From Malurus cyaneus samueli (Eukaryota; Chordata; Aves; Passeriformes; Maluridae), in contig CM019215.1 in the NCBI GenBank assembly GCA_009741485.1, positions 78,989,735 through 79,053,734 of the forward strand: a DNA stretch of 64,000 nucleotides. The letters run 5' to 3'. The number at the start of each line of letters is the position of its first letter. The first letter of the stretch is position 1. The notes beneath the pieces were generated by a model, which saw only the letters and a list, made by a program, of their open reading frames with translations, was not told where the DNA came from and made no database searches. Of the stretch, positions 1 to 11,199 are shown in pieces. Position numbers and translations under genes: made by a program.

Positions 1-469
1 AAAAATATAAATATACATATATAAAAATATCAGGATGAGTCCAACACACAGACATTCTTTAACTCAATAAATATGGCAGTAATATTAATATTTTTAAAGT
101 ATATTTTTGGGATTATGTTACAATGCAGTTGCACACTGTCAAAGATATAGGAAAGGTAATGCAAAGCAATTTAAAAATATGGAGTTTCCATGTCATTATT
201 AAAGGCACAAAAAGCCTTTTATTTTCTTTTCATTACCAATAAAACCCTTTCATTAGAGGTTTCTAGGCAGAGGGGTGAGTTATAGATTTTTTTTTAAATC
301 TCGATCGTTCATATTCATTCACATTGACTTATTGATTAAGCAAACCCTTACTAAGACAACACCTATTTTTTGTAAATTATTTTTTTCTCAAGCAAGAGAG
401 AGTAGGCCACTTTATCTAGGAACATAGACATGAATTCCACTAACACTGACCAGGTCACAGATTACTTTC
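1..469 (-). other. CDH9: CDH9 3' untranslated region (partial)
   Basis: AT-rich sequence directly downstream of the TGA on the minus strand, with no open frame. It is assigned as 3' UTR by position only; the transcript end may lie in or beyond the left edge of the window. Confidence 0.6.
218..223 (-). promoter_or_regulatory. Candidate polyadenylation signal AATAAA
   Basis: Plus-strand TTTATT reads AATAAA on the gene strand, about 250 bases after the stop codon. A T/G-rich stretch (GGCTTTTTGTGCCTTT) follows within 20 bases, as expected of a downstream element. It could be a proximal poly(A) site. AATAAA is common by chance in AT-rich DNA, so this is only suggestive. Confidence 0.35.
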
Positions 470-957
470 TCAGTCTCGATCACTGTCCTCTCCACCATAC
501 ATATCTGCTAGTTTTTTGAACCGAGGTCCCCAGTCACTGAGGTAATCATAGTCTTGGTTGCCTTCTGTGGTAAGTGATTCCAGGGAGCTGAGTGAATTTG
601 CTATGGAATCATTTCCTTCGTAGGCATATGTTGCTAGTGAATCATAAGGAGGGGCAGCTGGGTCTAAATCATTTTCCTTTAACCTTCTATGAATAAAATC
701 CTGGACATCGATGTTTTCCCAAAGAGGTGCAGTCCGCCTTATCTGAAAAATTGTTTCTGGGATAACATCTCTCCTCATCTTGCTTTCCTCCCTGGCTTCT
801 GGATTTCTCAGTGTGCCAATGTCAAAAGCCTGGGTGTCTTCTTCCCCACCTCCTTCATCATTATAGGTCACAATATTGTCCCGAACATCATCCTTTGAGA
901 TAATCAAGGGTTCTTTCTTCCTCTGTCTCTTGAGAGCCGTAAACAAGACAACTAAAA
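470..957 (-). CDS. CDH9: CDH9 last coding exon (exon 12): end of transmembrane helix and cytoplasmic tail
   Basis: The exon starts at 957 after a pyrimidine-rich acceptor ending TTTTAG. Its first two bases complete a Val codon split with exon 11 (phase 1). It encodes [16 protein letters not shown], the end of the membrane helix and its basic anchor, then the juxtamembrane p120-binding region ([15 protein letters not shown]) and the beta-catenin-binding end ([40 protein letters not shown]). It ends DSDRD then TGA at 472-470. No frameshift or internal stop is present. The CDH6 tail, as I recall it, ends GGVDSDKDS and CDH10 has REWGPRFNKLAEMYGGG, so CDH9 fits best. A second in-frame AG lies six bases into the exon (see findings). 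Confidence 0.95.
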
Positions 958-3034
958 CTAAAAGGAAACAAAGCATAATTGAAGAAATGGGTAGTTAGAA
1001 AGTAAATAAATGAGCTAAAATTTTATCTCATCTGTTGACTTGGAAAAGTTTTAAGGCTGAATGGGATTGTTTTTTTTTTTTTGGAAATGTACTGATAAAA
1101 TCTATCTCCAAGTTGAACTTAATAAAGAAAAGTATTAATGAGTTTATAGCAGTATAAAACTTACGCTTCTTTAAAACCTGTGGGAGAATGATCAAAATAT
1201 TATATATTTAAACAGATTTACAACTGTTAATATAAATAATACAATTATATATTTAACTGTTTAAATATATACTACAACTGAAGTAAAAAAGTAAACAATA
1301 GCATAAAATATCATCCTACTGAGGTTTGACTTGGATTTTAATTTTATGAAGTAATACTTTTCTGGCAATCACTAAATGTTCTTTCATCAAATGCAGTTGA
1401 ATCTCCTTGGCAAAAGTTGTTCACATTCTTGAAAGCTAGTGATTTAGGTATTCCCAAATGTCTCATTCACTTCTGAATATGGGAACTACAGGACTTTCTG
1501 AAAATAAGAACCTGAAGACCTTAAGCTATCAATATTATTGACAAAACAGCTTTTGTTTCAAAGACTGTGAGAATTGAAATCCAGTCTTTGTTACTGAATG
1601 TTTCTTTCAAAAAACCATGATCCCCTTAGTTTATGAAGTGTTAGCTGAATAACTCTTTCTTCTGAAGAGGTAAGGATAGATACAAAAATGAACCTTTACA
1701 AGGGGAGATCAAAAAATGAAGTTAGGATTTGTAAATACATTCTGGTATCTAAATGCTATTGATTTCAGTAGCAATTCAATGCTGAAGTGTATTTAAAAAT
1801 CTGACTCTCTCTCCAGTAGCTGGAGTAAATAGGAGAGGCCAGAAAGACTGTCTGTCAATGAAACATAGCAGTGGTTGTTGAACCATAAATGCTGAATTGT
1901 TTTGTTCAGTGTTAGGAGCTAAATTTTTACTTTGAATGACCCGAGTACTGGTGAATAAAAGATAAGGTTGGACATGCTGCAGGTAGAGAGAGGGGAACAG
2001 AGATTTTCACATGCCATGGTATAATGTGACTATAAACAGTGTTCTGGTTTATTTGTGTTTTCTTCTTTGTGTCTGTATAGAAGCCTTTCTTTTCAAGTTT
2101 TCATAATGCTAGAGGAGAAACTACACACTTCAGAAAGTGAAAAAAATTCCATACACCAGACAAGGGAAGATCACTGAAAGGTTATTATGAAGAAGTGTTT
2201 TTGACAGCCTGATACTTAATGTGCCTCAGATAGGTTGGGCCTGTTGACACCAATGTACTATTATAACACACTATACCTTATTGAAAAATTAAGTAAGGTG
2301 CTGAGTATCACACTAGCTGTAGGCTAAAAATTCTGTTTAGGTGCTTTGTAGCCATGTTTCTTTGACTTATATATGTCTGTAGTGCTAGGTAGAGCAGGGC
2401 CTCTAGCCCTGGGGCTGAGAGACACAAAGTGGTCATACTTGCTCTGCACAGCAATGGTCCCTGATCCTCTTCTGAGACCCATGTGCTGTTGCTGCGACCC
2501 TAAGGCACATTTTGAATTTTGATCAGTTCAAAGTTTAGTACAGATTTGTTCAATCTGTACTAAAACATTGCAGCCAGTCAGAGCAATGTTTTCATTGCGA
2601 GTGAGTAAGGGCATGTGTTTTCACACTCCATTTTCTCATGCTCTATGTTGGGGCATGAAGAATGGTTTTCAAGATGCAGAACTTGTTGTCATGGTGTTAA
2701 GAACATGCAAGGTGAAGAGCTAGGTTAGGCACAGTTTGAACCATAATGTTCTCCTGGAAGTGGTGCCCTGCAAGTTCTGCTGCTCGGACTATGCCTGGAC
2801 AACATCCTGGGGAATCCAAGGAGGGTAATGCTGAGACCGGGCCAGCAGAGATGCCTGAACCTAAGCAGTATGGACAAAGAGCTTGTCAGAGCTCAAGTAT
2901 TCTCATTTCCTTAAATCCAGTGCAGATATAGTTCCTACCTATTGCCCTTCTTCTAAAACCTGGAGCAAAAATTAAGAGGATCACAGAGGTTATCTTGCAT
3001 CCAGTGTAAAAAACTGAAAAACGAAAAAGAAAAA

Positions 3035-3066
<32 letters not shown>

Positions 3067-3782
3067 AAGTGATCCCCTTATATAAACTGATGCCTGTAGC
3101 TTCTCACTGACAGATAAGCAAGCTGCGATTGCTAGGACAGGTAGGAAAGGAGAGGCTTTCTGCAGAGTTTTTCTGAAAAGTAGAGATGATGACACTTCTT
3201 TAGCAACCAAAATATGCAAGTTGCAATTTTTATGTTCTTAACATCTGATTATGAGCTAGCATTTGTTCTAGTTTCTTCATATGATACCATATCTTCCTAA
3301 TGCCTCTATCCTCAAACATGCAGCTTTTGTGCTCGCTCTTATTTAATCAGCTGTTCTCACTATCACATGCAAGAAATTGAACATTTCTATCCTATGCTTT
3401 TGAGTCAAGCATTTTCTGAAGAGGAAAAAAATTGCAAATCTTTCATCAAGAAATAGTTAATATAAAACATAACTTTTAATAATTTCAAAAGTTAGTGCTT
3501 GGCTTCAGAAATATGATTTTGAAGTTCTGGACCTAAAAGAAGATCTGATTATGGTACGAGCACTACTGAAATGAGCATGGTGACTTAAACTGACCCTATA
3601 CTTTCAAATGCATTTAACCTAAATAGCACAGTCTCATTCTTTTCACACAATCTTCTAAACATCAAGAATGGTATTTTTCTGCATGGTTTTAAGGTTTTAT
3701 GTAGGGTTTTAAGAATATCAGGGCTCTCAAAGTGACTAGATCTCTATCCAGCTAAGTAAACACCCTCATCCCAGGTACCTAC
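958..3782 (-). other. CDH9 intron 11, non-coding
   Basis: 2.8 kb between exon 11 (donor GTAGGT) and exon 12. It holds an A-rich run (about 3023-3068) and a perfect 13-bp hairpin at 2534-2564. Nothing else coding or repeat-like is recognised. Confidence 0.85.
2534..2564 (+). repeat. Perfect 13-bp inverted repeat (hairpin)
   Basis: Arms TTTAGTACAGATT and AATCTGTACTAAA are exact reverse complements around a five-base loop TGTTC. It is in intron 11. No function is known to me. Confidence 0.8.
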
Positions 3783-4034
3783 CCAGCAGGATAATGATGC
3801 AGAGGAGGATGGCAACCAGAGCCCCCGTGCTGAGGCCAGCAGGGAGGAGCAGAGCCTCGGCGCTGCAGGACTGCATGTTCCCCCGGCTGTCACAGGCGCA
3901 CACGCGGATGGTCAGCGTGCCCGTGCTGCTCTGGACTGGGTAGTCGTTGTCAAATATTATGATGGGCAGAAGATAGGTGCTTGTCTTGCTACGGCTGTAT
4001 CCGTTTCTCCTAGTCATAATTCCTGCTGTGTTAT
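3783..4034 (-). CDS. CDH9: CDH9 exon 11: end of EC5, membrane-proximal segment and start of transmembrane helix
   Basis: 252 bp, the usual length of this type II cadherin exon. The acceptor is TTCTAG at 4036-4035 and the donor is G|GTAGGT at 3782. The first two bases complete an Asp codon to give [15 protein letters not shown]. The sequence continues through the EC5 strand [14 protein letters not shown] to [18 protein letters not shown], a Cys pattern typical of cadherin membrane-proximal regions. It then runs through [17 protein letters not shown], the first two thirds of the membrane helix. It ends in phase 1. Confidence 0.95.
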
Positions 4035-4120
4035 CTAGAACGGAAATGCAGAATCAATAAATGTTACTGAATTAAGTTTTATGTGATATTGGGGGGAAGG
4101 GTGGTGAGGTCAGCAGTTAC
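4035..4120 (-). other. CDH9 intron 10 (86 bp)
   Basis: A very short intron with GTAACT donor and TTCTAG acceptor. Its length is close to the lower end for vertebrate introns. Nothing else is contained in it. Confidence 0.85.
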
Positions 4121-4238
4121 CTTTGTTGTCTACAACAGAGAAGTTTGGATGAGCAGCAAATTCTGGCACCAACTCAAAGAAAAATTTGTGTCCTCGAGGA
4201 GGCTGATCTTTGTCAGTTGCACTCACAGTCTGGATGAG
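4121..4238 (-). CDS. CDH9: CDH9 exon 10: first part of EC5
   Basis: 118 bp, the conserved length for this exon. The acceptor is TTTACAG before 4238 and the donor AAAG|GTAACT is after 4121. It starts in phase 0 with [25 protein letters not shown] is a calcium-binding motif of EC5. It then encodes [12 protein letters not shown] and an NFS sequon and ends in phase 1 at VVDNK. Confidence 0.95.
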
Positions 4239-7200
4239 CTGTAAAGAAAAGAGTATTTCATGCTATTTTAGAAATCTTGTGTTTCAATTCTCTGCTTTTC
4301 ATGTCCAGTAAAAATCCAATGAATCTCTATTTGAAGACATAAACAGATGGCCTAAGCCAAATGTTTCCCACATAAACATAGAGGAGGTTACAGTAAATAA
4401 ATTGTTTTATCATTTAAACACATAACAAAGGATGAAAAAAGGTCCAGTCCTCACTGCAAAACAGCTATGTGCTTTGATTTGTACTCAGTGTCTCACAGTG
4501 ATACAGAAACATTTGCCCTTCTGAATAAGCCATAAACCTCCTGTGGCCTCATGTAGCAATGGCAGAGAGTACTGTGCAAACCAGTTGTTAAGTGGGTCTA
4601 ATTCTCAATCCACCTCATCTGCTCCTGGCGATAAATTGGAGTACTGCACTGGCAGGATGCTCTATTCTCCTGGGGTAATAAAATGAGAAGCTTTACTCCC
4701 TCCTAAATTGAAACCTCTGGCTGTGGAGCTTAATAGCTGCCCTAACAAGGCCACTCAAGCCCAGCTGGGAAGGAAGGATAATAGTGCCAGAATAGGGTCA
4801 GAGCAGAGTGGGCTGAAAAAAAGAGAGCCTTCAGTGGTACTTCTGGATTGCAGAAGCTTTCCTGCTGCATCAAAACGTGCAAATGTGTCTACTCAGGTTT
4901 ATGTAGGCACATAAAAATGCTAACAATTTGACTCTTTCTATCTACTGCTGGACCCACAGAGAGACACCAAGGGAAACAGCTGAGGAACTGAGGAAGGAAA
5001 AGCTACCTGGGAATAGCTGTGGTTTATGAATTGGCTTGCAACAGTTTACATCAAGTCACAGTAATTCCAGAAAGCTGCTGGAATGGCTGTTCTGTCCTTG
5101 GCCTTTCCTGGTGGGTGTCACACAAGAGAGTAACCCATAGTCCACCTTGACTTGCAAGGACAGGTTTGCATTCAATCATACCATGACAAAAGCTGGAATA
5201 AGAGTCTCAACTGAGGATGCTGTAACTTAAGTACAGGTGCATTTCTATGACACTTAAAGACAGAACGACTTCAGCAATCAGACATTTTTCTTTCAAAGTC
5301 AAGTGGGAGCCAACGACTGTCTTGAGTTTTCAGGTGTTTCCAGTGTTCAGCATATCTTGAAATCCCACAAACCCACTTTTTATCAAAGACTTTGTGGCTT
5401 ACTTTATTTCCAGAAAAGGTGCAGCTTGGCTCTTCAAGAAATACAGTAATTGACAACTAGCACTAATATGATCTGTAAGCTTTGCACCAATCAAATAAGG
5501 AATTCCTTTTTCTTGTGTATTTTCCCTGAACATTGGCTTGAGTGAGACTTGAGGATACAGTTAAATTTTAGTGGGTACGTAGTGTCTCACAGAGTGGATC
5601 ACTGTATTAGGTAAATATAATTATAAGGCTATGAAATATACTGAAGTATTTTTTTACTGTATCATTTAGAAATCAGCAACTGCTAGTGCTGTACTGTACC
5701 GTGGCTATTCGACTCGTTTTTCTGGTTAACTTTGGGATACCTTGATTACAGCTAAAAACATTGAGCTGCAATTAAAAATAACTAAAACAACCCAGAACAA
5801 AAAAAAAAAAAAAGAAAAAAAACAAACAAAACCAGAACACAGAAACACTTGAAGGGTCTGAGTTTAGCCCATTCGCTTTCTAGCAGCTCCTTCTGGAACA
5901 AGCACAAAATATTTTTAAAAATTTATTTTTATGTATTGAGGTATTTATTTGAAAGCTAATTTATGAACATCAGCCTTTCACAAAAGGATGTGAGTATGTT
6001 GAGAGCAGGATTATGCAGTTTTTCTAAGTCTAATTAGAGTAATAACTACATTATTAAAGCATTTAACGGTCGGTGCTCTTTGCATTTTTTTTTAATTTTA
6101 TTTTTAACTGTTTCACAAGACTAGTCAAATATCTGTTTATGGTGAAAGAGCCTGTTTAATGTATTTCTAAATGTCTTTTTATGTCAACAATTTTCTGATG
6201 TCCTAGTCTTTCTTGTGATCTGAGAATGTTAATATAGAAAGCAAGACCAGGATGGGGTTTCATTTTGGATTTCCACAGTATCAACATTCTGGGGGGGCTA
6301 AGATACCAAATTTAAATGACAAAAATTTCCTTTCACATTAGCACAAGTTTGAAAAGAAGGAAAAAATGGAAAAGTACCAGGATGAAGAGAGCAGACTAAG
6401 TGACAATATTCGTGCAGTTTACAATTACTTGCTGAAAGCTCAAGGAGAAATTACCCTGATTTAATAACTACAAAAATTGTATTTGAGTATCTTGGGGCTT
6501 TTTGAGATGTAATCAGTTGGGTGTTTGTTAGATTTGAGTCCCTTCATGTGCAAATCACATGGAGTAGCACAATTGTACCAGGCATAGAGGAACCTAATTA
6601 CAATGAAAAATTATTGTTGAGGCTGAAGAAGAAGAAAAAAACCCAGTCTTATTACCTGGTCTAACTATTGGCAGCATAAATTGAGAAACAGCTGTTCGCC
6701 AACCAGAAAAAAATGGGAGATTAAAGAACAATGAGAAACCATGATTGCAGGTGAATTGTTCCAAATGATGAACAGGTGAAAGGAAATTAGAAATCGTATC
6801 TAATTAAGGTGGTTTTTGTTGTTGTTGTTGTTGTTTTTTGGGTTTGTTGTTTTTTTTTTTTTTTCAGTTATACAGCTTTAAATAAAAGACAATGATATCA
6901 ATGATAATCACCACAGAAATGAAAGCAATCTGGCTATTTTTAAGTATCACATTTATAGGAAAAAAAATAATGCTCTTTTGTGTGTCTTTTGTAATATATT
7001 CATCTGGTTTGATGCACTTATGGATATTGACTTATGATCAGTCTTTACCAGGACCTCAGAGCAAGATCACTGATGCTGTAAGATTTATGATGGAAGAGTA
7101 ATTTCAAGAAAATTACTTTTATTCAAATATATTTCAAGTACATCAGGCTTGGAGAAGACAAAAAGAATCCCATTCCTTTTTTCTTTTGTAGTTTCCCACG

Positions 7201-7449
7201 TGAATGAGCACAGTTTAGAAAATACAGAATTATTGTCAGTAGGGCTGCCTATGCATGTGCATGTGCACTTCTGCATGTTAGAAAAAAAACTGTCATAGTC
7301 TTGAGTGGATCTTAATGAGTAAATTCAAGTTTTAGGAGTCACAGTTCTCTGAAGGTAATGAAAATTTAAACACAAACATTGACATGATGTTTTCTCTTTT
7401 ACATTCAGAGCAAGGTGTTTGTAGCAGTTTGACAATGTTAAATGAGTAG

Positions 7450-8505
7450 TGAGTGAAGAGTTATTCCCGATGGAAACATTTCTTGAAGATCTTGGGACCA
7501 GTGCTCCTCAGCTGTGCTGTTTACCCATTCTCTGACAATGACTGGTGTCTTGGGACAAATGTTCTTCAATGTCTTTATCAATGACATAGAGATCAAATGC
7601 ACCCTCAGCAAGTTTGCAGATGACATGAAGGTGAGTGATGCAATTGACACATGAGAAAGAAGGGATCCCATTTGGAGAAACCTGGGAAAGCTTGAGAGCA
7701 GGCCTATGAGAATCTCATGAAGTTCAACAGGTCGAAGTGCAAGGTCCTGCAGCTGGGTAGGGGCAATCCTAGATGCAAGCGCAGACTGGGAGAAGAATTC
7801 ACTGAGAGCAGCCTTGCAGAGAAGAACTTGGGGGTTTTAGTGGACAAAAAGCTGGCCATGAGTCACTCTGAGGCCACAATGCCAGCTTGTCCTGGACTGC
7901 AGCAAATGAGGAGTGGCCAGCAGGTCAAGGGATGTGATTCTGCTGCTCTGCTCTTCCCTTGTGAGATCCCACATGGAGTTCTGCAGTCAGCTCTGGGGTC
8001 CTCAGCACAACAGAAGTATGAATCTGTTTCAGCAAGTCCAGAGTAGAGAAAATAAGATGATTAGGGGTCTGGAGCACCTCTCCTATAAAGACAGGCTGTG
8101 AGAGGTCGTTCAGCACAGAGCGAAGAAGACTTTGGAGAGCTCTTATTGTCCTCCAGTACTTTAAAAGGGCTTATACAAGAGAGGGAGATTGACTTCTTAC
8201 ACTGAGGGAGATTGACTTCTTACACTCACAGGACAGGGGGGAATAGTTTTAATTAAAAGAGGAGAGGCGTAGATTATATGTTATAAATTAATTCTCCACT
8301 GAAAGGACAATGAGGCATAAAAGAAGTTGCCCAAAGACATTGTGAATGGTCCATCCCTGGAAGTGTTCCAAGCCAGGCTGGATGGAGCCCTGAGCAACCC
8401 AACTAGTCTAGTGGGTCACATTCTTGGCCACGGCCAAAGGGGTTGAAACTAGGTGATCTTTAAGGTCCTTTTCAATCCAAATCATTGTGATCCCATGATT
8501 CTATT
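7450..8505 (+). mobile_element. CR1 LINE fragment, 5'-truncated and broken
   Basis: Translated pieces match the C-terminal reverse transcriptase region of CR1: FNVFINDIE, CTLSKFADDMK (the ADD block of the catalytic palm), KFNRSKCKVLQLGRG, SSLAEKNLGVLVDKKLAMS and MIRGLEHLSY. They lie in more than one frame with stops between them, so the copy is dead. The 3' part carries the CR1 untranslated tail (CATCCCTGGAAGTGTTCCA, GGTGATCTTTAAGGTCC) and ends with CATGATTCTAT near 8505. The 5' end is indistinct. It is antisense to CDH9. Confidence 0.85.
8181..8226 (+). repeat. Perfect 23-bp tandem duplication inside the CR1 copy
   Basis: Two exact, adjacent copies of a unit beginning GAGGGAGATTGACTTCTTAC lie at 8181-8203 and 8204-8226. 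CR1 does not normally carry this, so it is probably a local slippage or repair duplication. Confidence 0.8.
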
Positions 8506-11140
8506 TATTTTTTTTTCATAATGAAGACAGAGATTCTGTTAAAGGCTTTGGACCTATTTCACTGAAATAATTTCTTCAAGCTTAGAAATGGTTTGATTAT
8601 AATCCTGTTTCTTTTTGTTTGTTGTTTGTTTTTTCTCCTGGATGCTGTGATTTAAGGGCTCAGACTTACACCACAGTAAAAATTATGATCCTAGTTTATG
8701 TTCGGGCTATTTTATAGTTATTCATACTCATGTCTGAAAACGTGATTGGGGTTGAATGGACTGCCTAGAAACAGATTCCTTATGTGTATCTCATACATCC
8801 TCAGGCAATGACTGCCCTTCAGTGTTCTTCAAGTTGTTTTAAAGATACCAAGCAAGTAAAAATGAGGTGGGGGAATTCTGAAATAGGAAGGGTCCCTGTG
8901 CACTTCAGAGCATGCCTTTAGTGTTCCTGAGGCTGCATTTGTATACACAGAGAGCTGCACAAGTAGAAGTCTTTGGTCACAGGCTCAGCTTTGGGAATGC
9001 CTTTAAAAGGACTATAGGAACCATGAAAGCAAATGTTAAGATTTACCAGCACAGAGGTGAGCACCAGCTGGCTGCTTTTGAGATGGGCTTTTCACTGTGT
9101 GCTGTCTTGACCTGTCATGCAAATAAACAGAGATTGCACTTTGGCTCCAGGGTATACTCTTTAAAAATACAGCCACATCCTTCAGACAGGTTCTTGAAAA
9201 GTTCCTTGGAGAAAGATGAACAAGGTGAGGTCCATGGGTGGATAGAAACAAAGCATTTTCAGAAAAAATATTTCTATTAATAAAACAAAACCTGAGACAA
9301 ATAGAATGCCTGTAAAGAATTCTGCTGTTACTTCTTTTCAAATCTGTAACATATTGATGGCTGCTATTTTATTTCTAAACCTTTTTTATTTTTTCCAATA
9401 TTCCTTCTTTCAAAGTTCACTATAAATGGTGAAAAATAATATCACTTTTACAGGAATTTAAATGGTCGGTGTTGTAGACTCCCTTTCTGAACTTTTAATA
9501 TAATATGATTATCGTACAGCATAAAAATTGTACTTCCAGTCACAAAACACACAGGAGAGAGACGTTAAGGTAGAGATATAATAACAACTGCTGAATTTTG
9601 TTATTTCTGTATGCAACAGAAGAGAGGAGTGTGCCTTCAATCCACTTGAATCATTTGGGCTTCCATTCTTGCTCTTAGCTAAACCAGGTTGTTGTACAAT
9701 AAAGAAGTGTCTCAAACGTCACTTAACTACTTTCAGCTGCTTCTGAGATGAGACAGTAACTATCTCTAAGTTTGAGAAAGGAATGGCTGGGAAATGTTAG
9801 AATTTGTTTTTGTCTAACACATCTTTTAGAAGCGGGACAGAACAAATTCTGGATCTGGGAGCTCTGACTTTTTGAAAGTTATTGAACTTTTTTGGTGCTG
9901 CAAGTATTTCTCTAGGAATGCAGAAAGATCTCAGTACTTTCAACAAACTCTGGGAAAAAAATACTGTGAGAGAAACTATTTTTGTATTTTTGACAATTGT
10001 GAGAATATTGTGCGCAAATATTGAGGGGGAATGGTGGAAGAACAGCTTTGATTCTCCTGTCCTTTCTTCCTCTTGCTCTTTATCCTGTCTGTACAATCTG
10101 GTAGGTTCAATCACTAACTAACCTCGAAAGCATTACTAGCAGCACAGAGTAAACATGTGGGATTAAGACTGTGGATAAGATTTAATGACATGGCCCATAG
10201 GAGTGTTTAAAAATCAATCCATTTGTCTGTGGATGTCCATCTTGTCCTGATGTGGCTTGAGTAATCACACACGTACAGACGCAGTTCTAGGCTGTGCACC
10301 TATGAGATGCTAATGCAAAAAGCAGCCTCCATCACGCGTGTGCTGGCTTGCATGCATGCCTGCTACTTAACAAAACTTCATGTTCTGTACAGAAAAGCAG
10401 TCTGGTTTCCAGGTCTTGGCTCTGTTCCTCAAATGTGTTGGCATTTTTAAAGCAGGACTGTTTATCGAAAGTTGGAAAACTCTCACTTCAATTCTTACTT
10501 TGAAAGAGCATTAGCATGGGTGTCCCACTAAAACAAGCCAAAAGGTGTCTGCCTAGTGAAGCTACTATGTATATAAAACCATGATTAATAATTAACAATG
10601 AACACTTGAGAAAAAGTGATCTCTGCTCAATGTTAAAAAGCGAGGGAGGGTATGGAGAGAAATGAAAAGAAAAATCAGCCAGGTCTCTGAAGGAGGAAAC
10701 AAACTTTCTACATGCTCATGCTTGAGAGTTCTTAAATGGCAGGAAAGAATATATTATCAACAGATAAAAAAAAGTGACCTCAGGTTGTTTTCATGATGGG
10801 TGTTGAAATTAGCTAAATTTTTGCCAACAATAAATGATGGAGCTAAATTTTTACCAACATTTTATTCAGTTAAAGGAGTTTCCTTCTCAAGTAAATCTTC
10901 CTGGTTTCCGTGGAGAGGACTCATCCCCTAATCCACCTAAAAAGAGCCAATTAATTCGCGTGACAAGGGCATGAGAGAGCTTGTACCAAAGCCTTCCCCA
11001 CAGCAGTCCCTGGAGCTCCAGGATTAGGGATTTCTAAATGGCGTGAGAAGAAGGCTGTTTCCTTCTTTTCTTTAGCCTGTGCAGTAGCCAATGGGATGAG
11101 ATTCACATGGTGACAAATGTGTTTCAGCCTAATGAACGTA

Positions 11141-11199
11141 GTTTTTTATTAACCTTTTATTTTTTTATTAACCTTTTATTATTTTTTTATAAACCTTTA
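11141..11199 (+). repeat. Short A/T-rich tandem repeat
   Basis: About three imperfect copies of a TTTTTATTAACCTTTTA-like unit. Non-coding. Confidence 0.6.

Noticed and set aside
470..957. Assignment as CDH6, CDH10, CDH12 or CDH18
   Set aside because: The tail words ([33 protein letters not shown]) fit what I recall of CDH9 best. CDH10 remains the main alternative and only a database alignment would settle it.
8912..9280. 122-codon plus-strand open frame in intron 9
   Set aside because: No similarity to any family I know and no supporting splice or promoter context.
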